Shown piece by piece: positions 15,001-15,073 of a stretch of 15,073 nt of DNA; position 1 is the first letter of the stretch; every line of letters starts with the position of its first letter. Origin of the DNA: JAAYBT01 sp964404395 (GTDB lineage Bacteria > Bacillota > Clostridia > Acetivibrionales > DTU013). The notes beneath the pieces were generated by a model. It was given only the letters and a program-made list of their open reading frames with translations, ran no database searches and had not been told where the DNA came from. Made by a program: the position numbers and the translations under genes. The DNA is taken from NCBI GenBank assembly GCA_964404395.1, contig CAYOKA010000049.1:1-15073 (forward strand), in the 5' to 3' direction.

Positions 15001-15073
15001 AATTAAGCCGCTCAAAACGGCGGCGCCCGAAGAAGCCTTTATACAGGCGGGACAGCGGGTAAACGTAGTGATT

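Noticed and set aside
15001..15073. tRNA at the window end
   Set aside because: No acceptor/T-arm pattern or GTTCRA box is present, and the hairpins do not form a cloverleaf.

Overview
The window looks like a chromosomal segment from a spore-forming, low-to-medium GC Clostridia species. The evidence is an S-layer homology (SLH) protein, a SpoIIR sporulation signal protein, strong AGGAGG-type ribosome binding sites with occasional GTG/TTG starts, consensus sigma-A promoters, and an RsbV/RsbW/SigB-type partner-switching cassette. Almost every gene lies on the + strand. I cannot name the genus from the sequence alone.

Region 1 (1-5908) is cell-envelope material. It holds the 3' end of an SLH surface protein and a secreted CtpA/CtpB-type S41 protease with PDZ and peptidoglycan-binding domains. 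These are followed by an MBOAT O-acyltransferase paired with a DHHW (AlgX/AlgJ-like) protein, which together resemble an alginate-type exopolysaccharide O-acetylation unit. Region 2 (5909-6693) has no intact gene. It carries the remains of an Eis-like GNAT acetyltransferase on the - strand and a perfect 16-bp inverted repeat. Region 3 (6694-11595) contains spoIIR, then an IMP dehydrogenase of the Tritrichomonas foetus-like type with its own promoter, then greA behind a perfect-consensus promoter, then lysS.

Region 4 (11691-14912) is the most interesting part. A membrane-anchored protein with a J-domain-like N-terminus lacking HPD and an extracytoplasmic C-terminal domain lies 41 bp upstream of an RsbV-like STAS protein. 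Next come an RsbW-like protein that has lost the N-box Asn and the DxGxG box of the GHKL ATP site, an overlapping SigB-type sigma factor, and finally a second GHKL protein whose ATP-binding boxes are complete. The gap before this last gene contains GTTTAT-N14-GGGTAA, a good match to the sigma-B promoter consensus. This suggests a feedback circuit in which the sigma factor drives a second, functional anti-sigma kinase.

Region 5 (14913-15073) ends with a strong sigma-A promoter and a GC-rich leader resembling the start of an rRNA operon that would lie just outside the window. A dispersed GAGAACCGTCCCC repeat family, as single, tandem and inverted copies, occupies intergenic gaps at about 1050, 2707-2840 and 7455-7547. 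The gene starts given here were chosen by ribosome binding site and family alignment. Several are shorter than the longest open frame.
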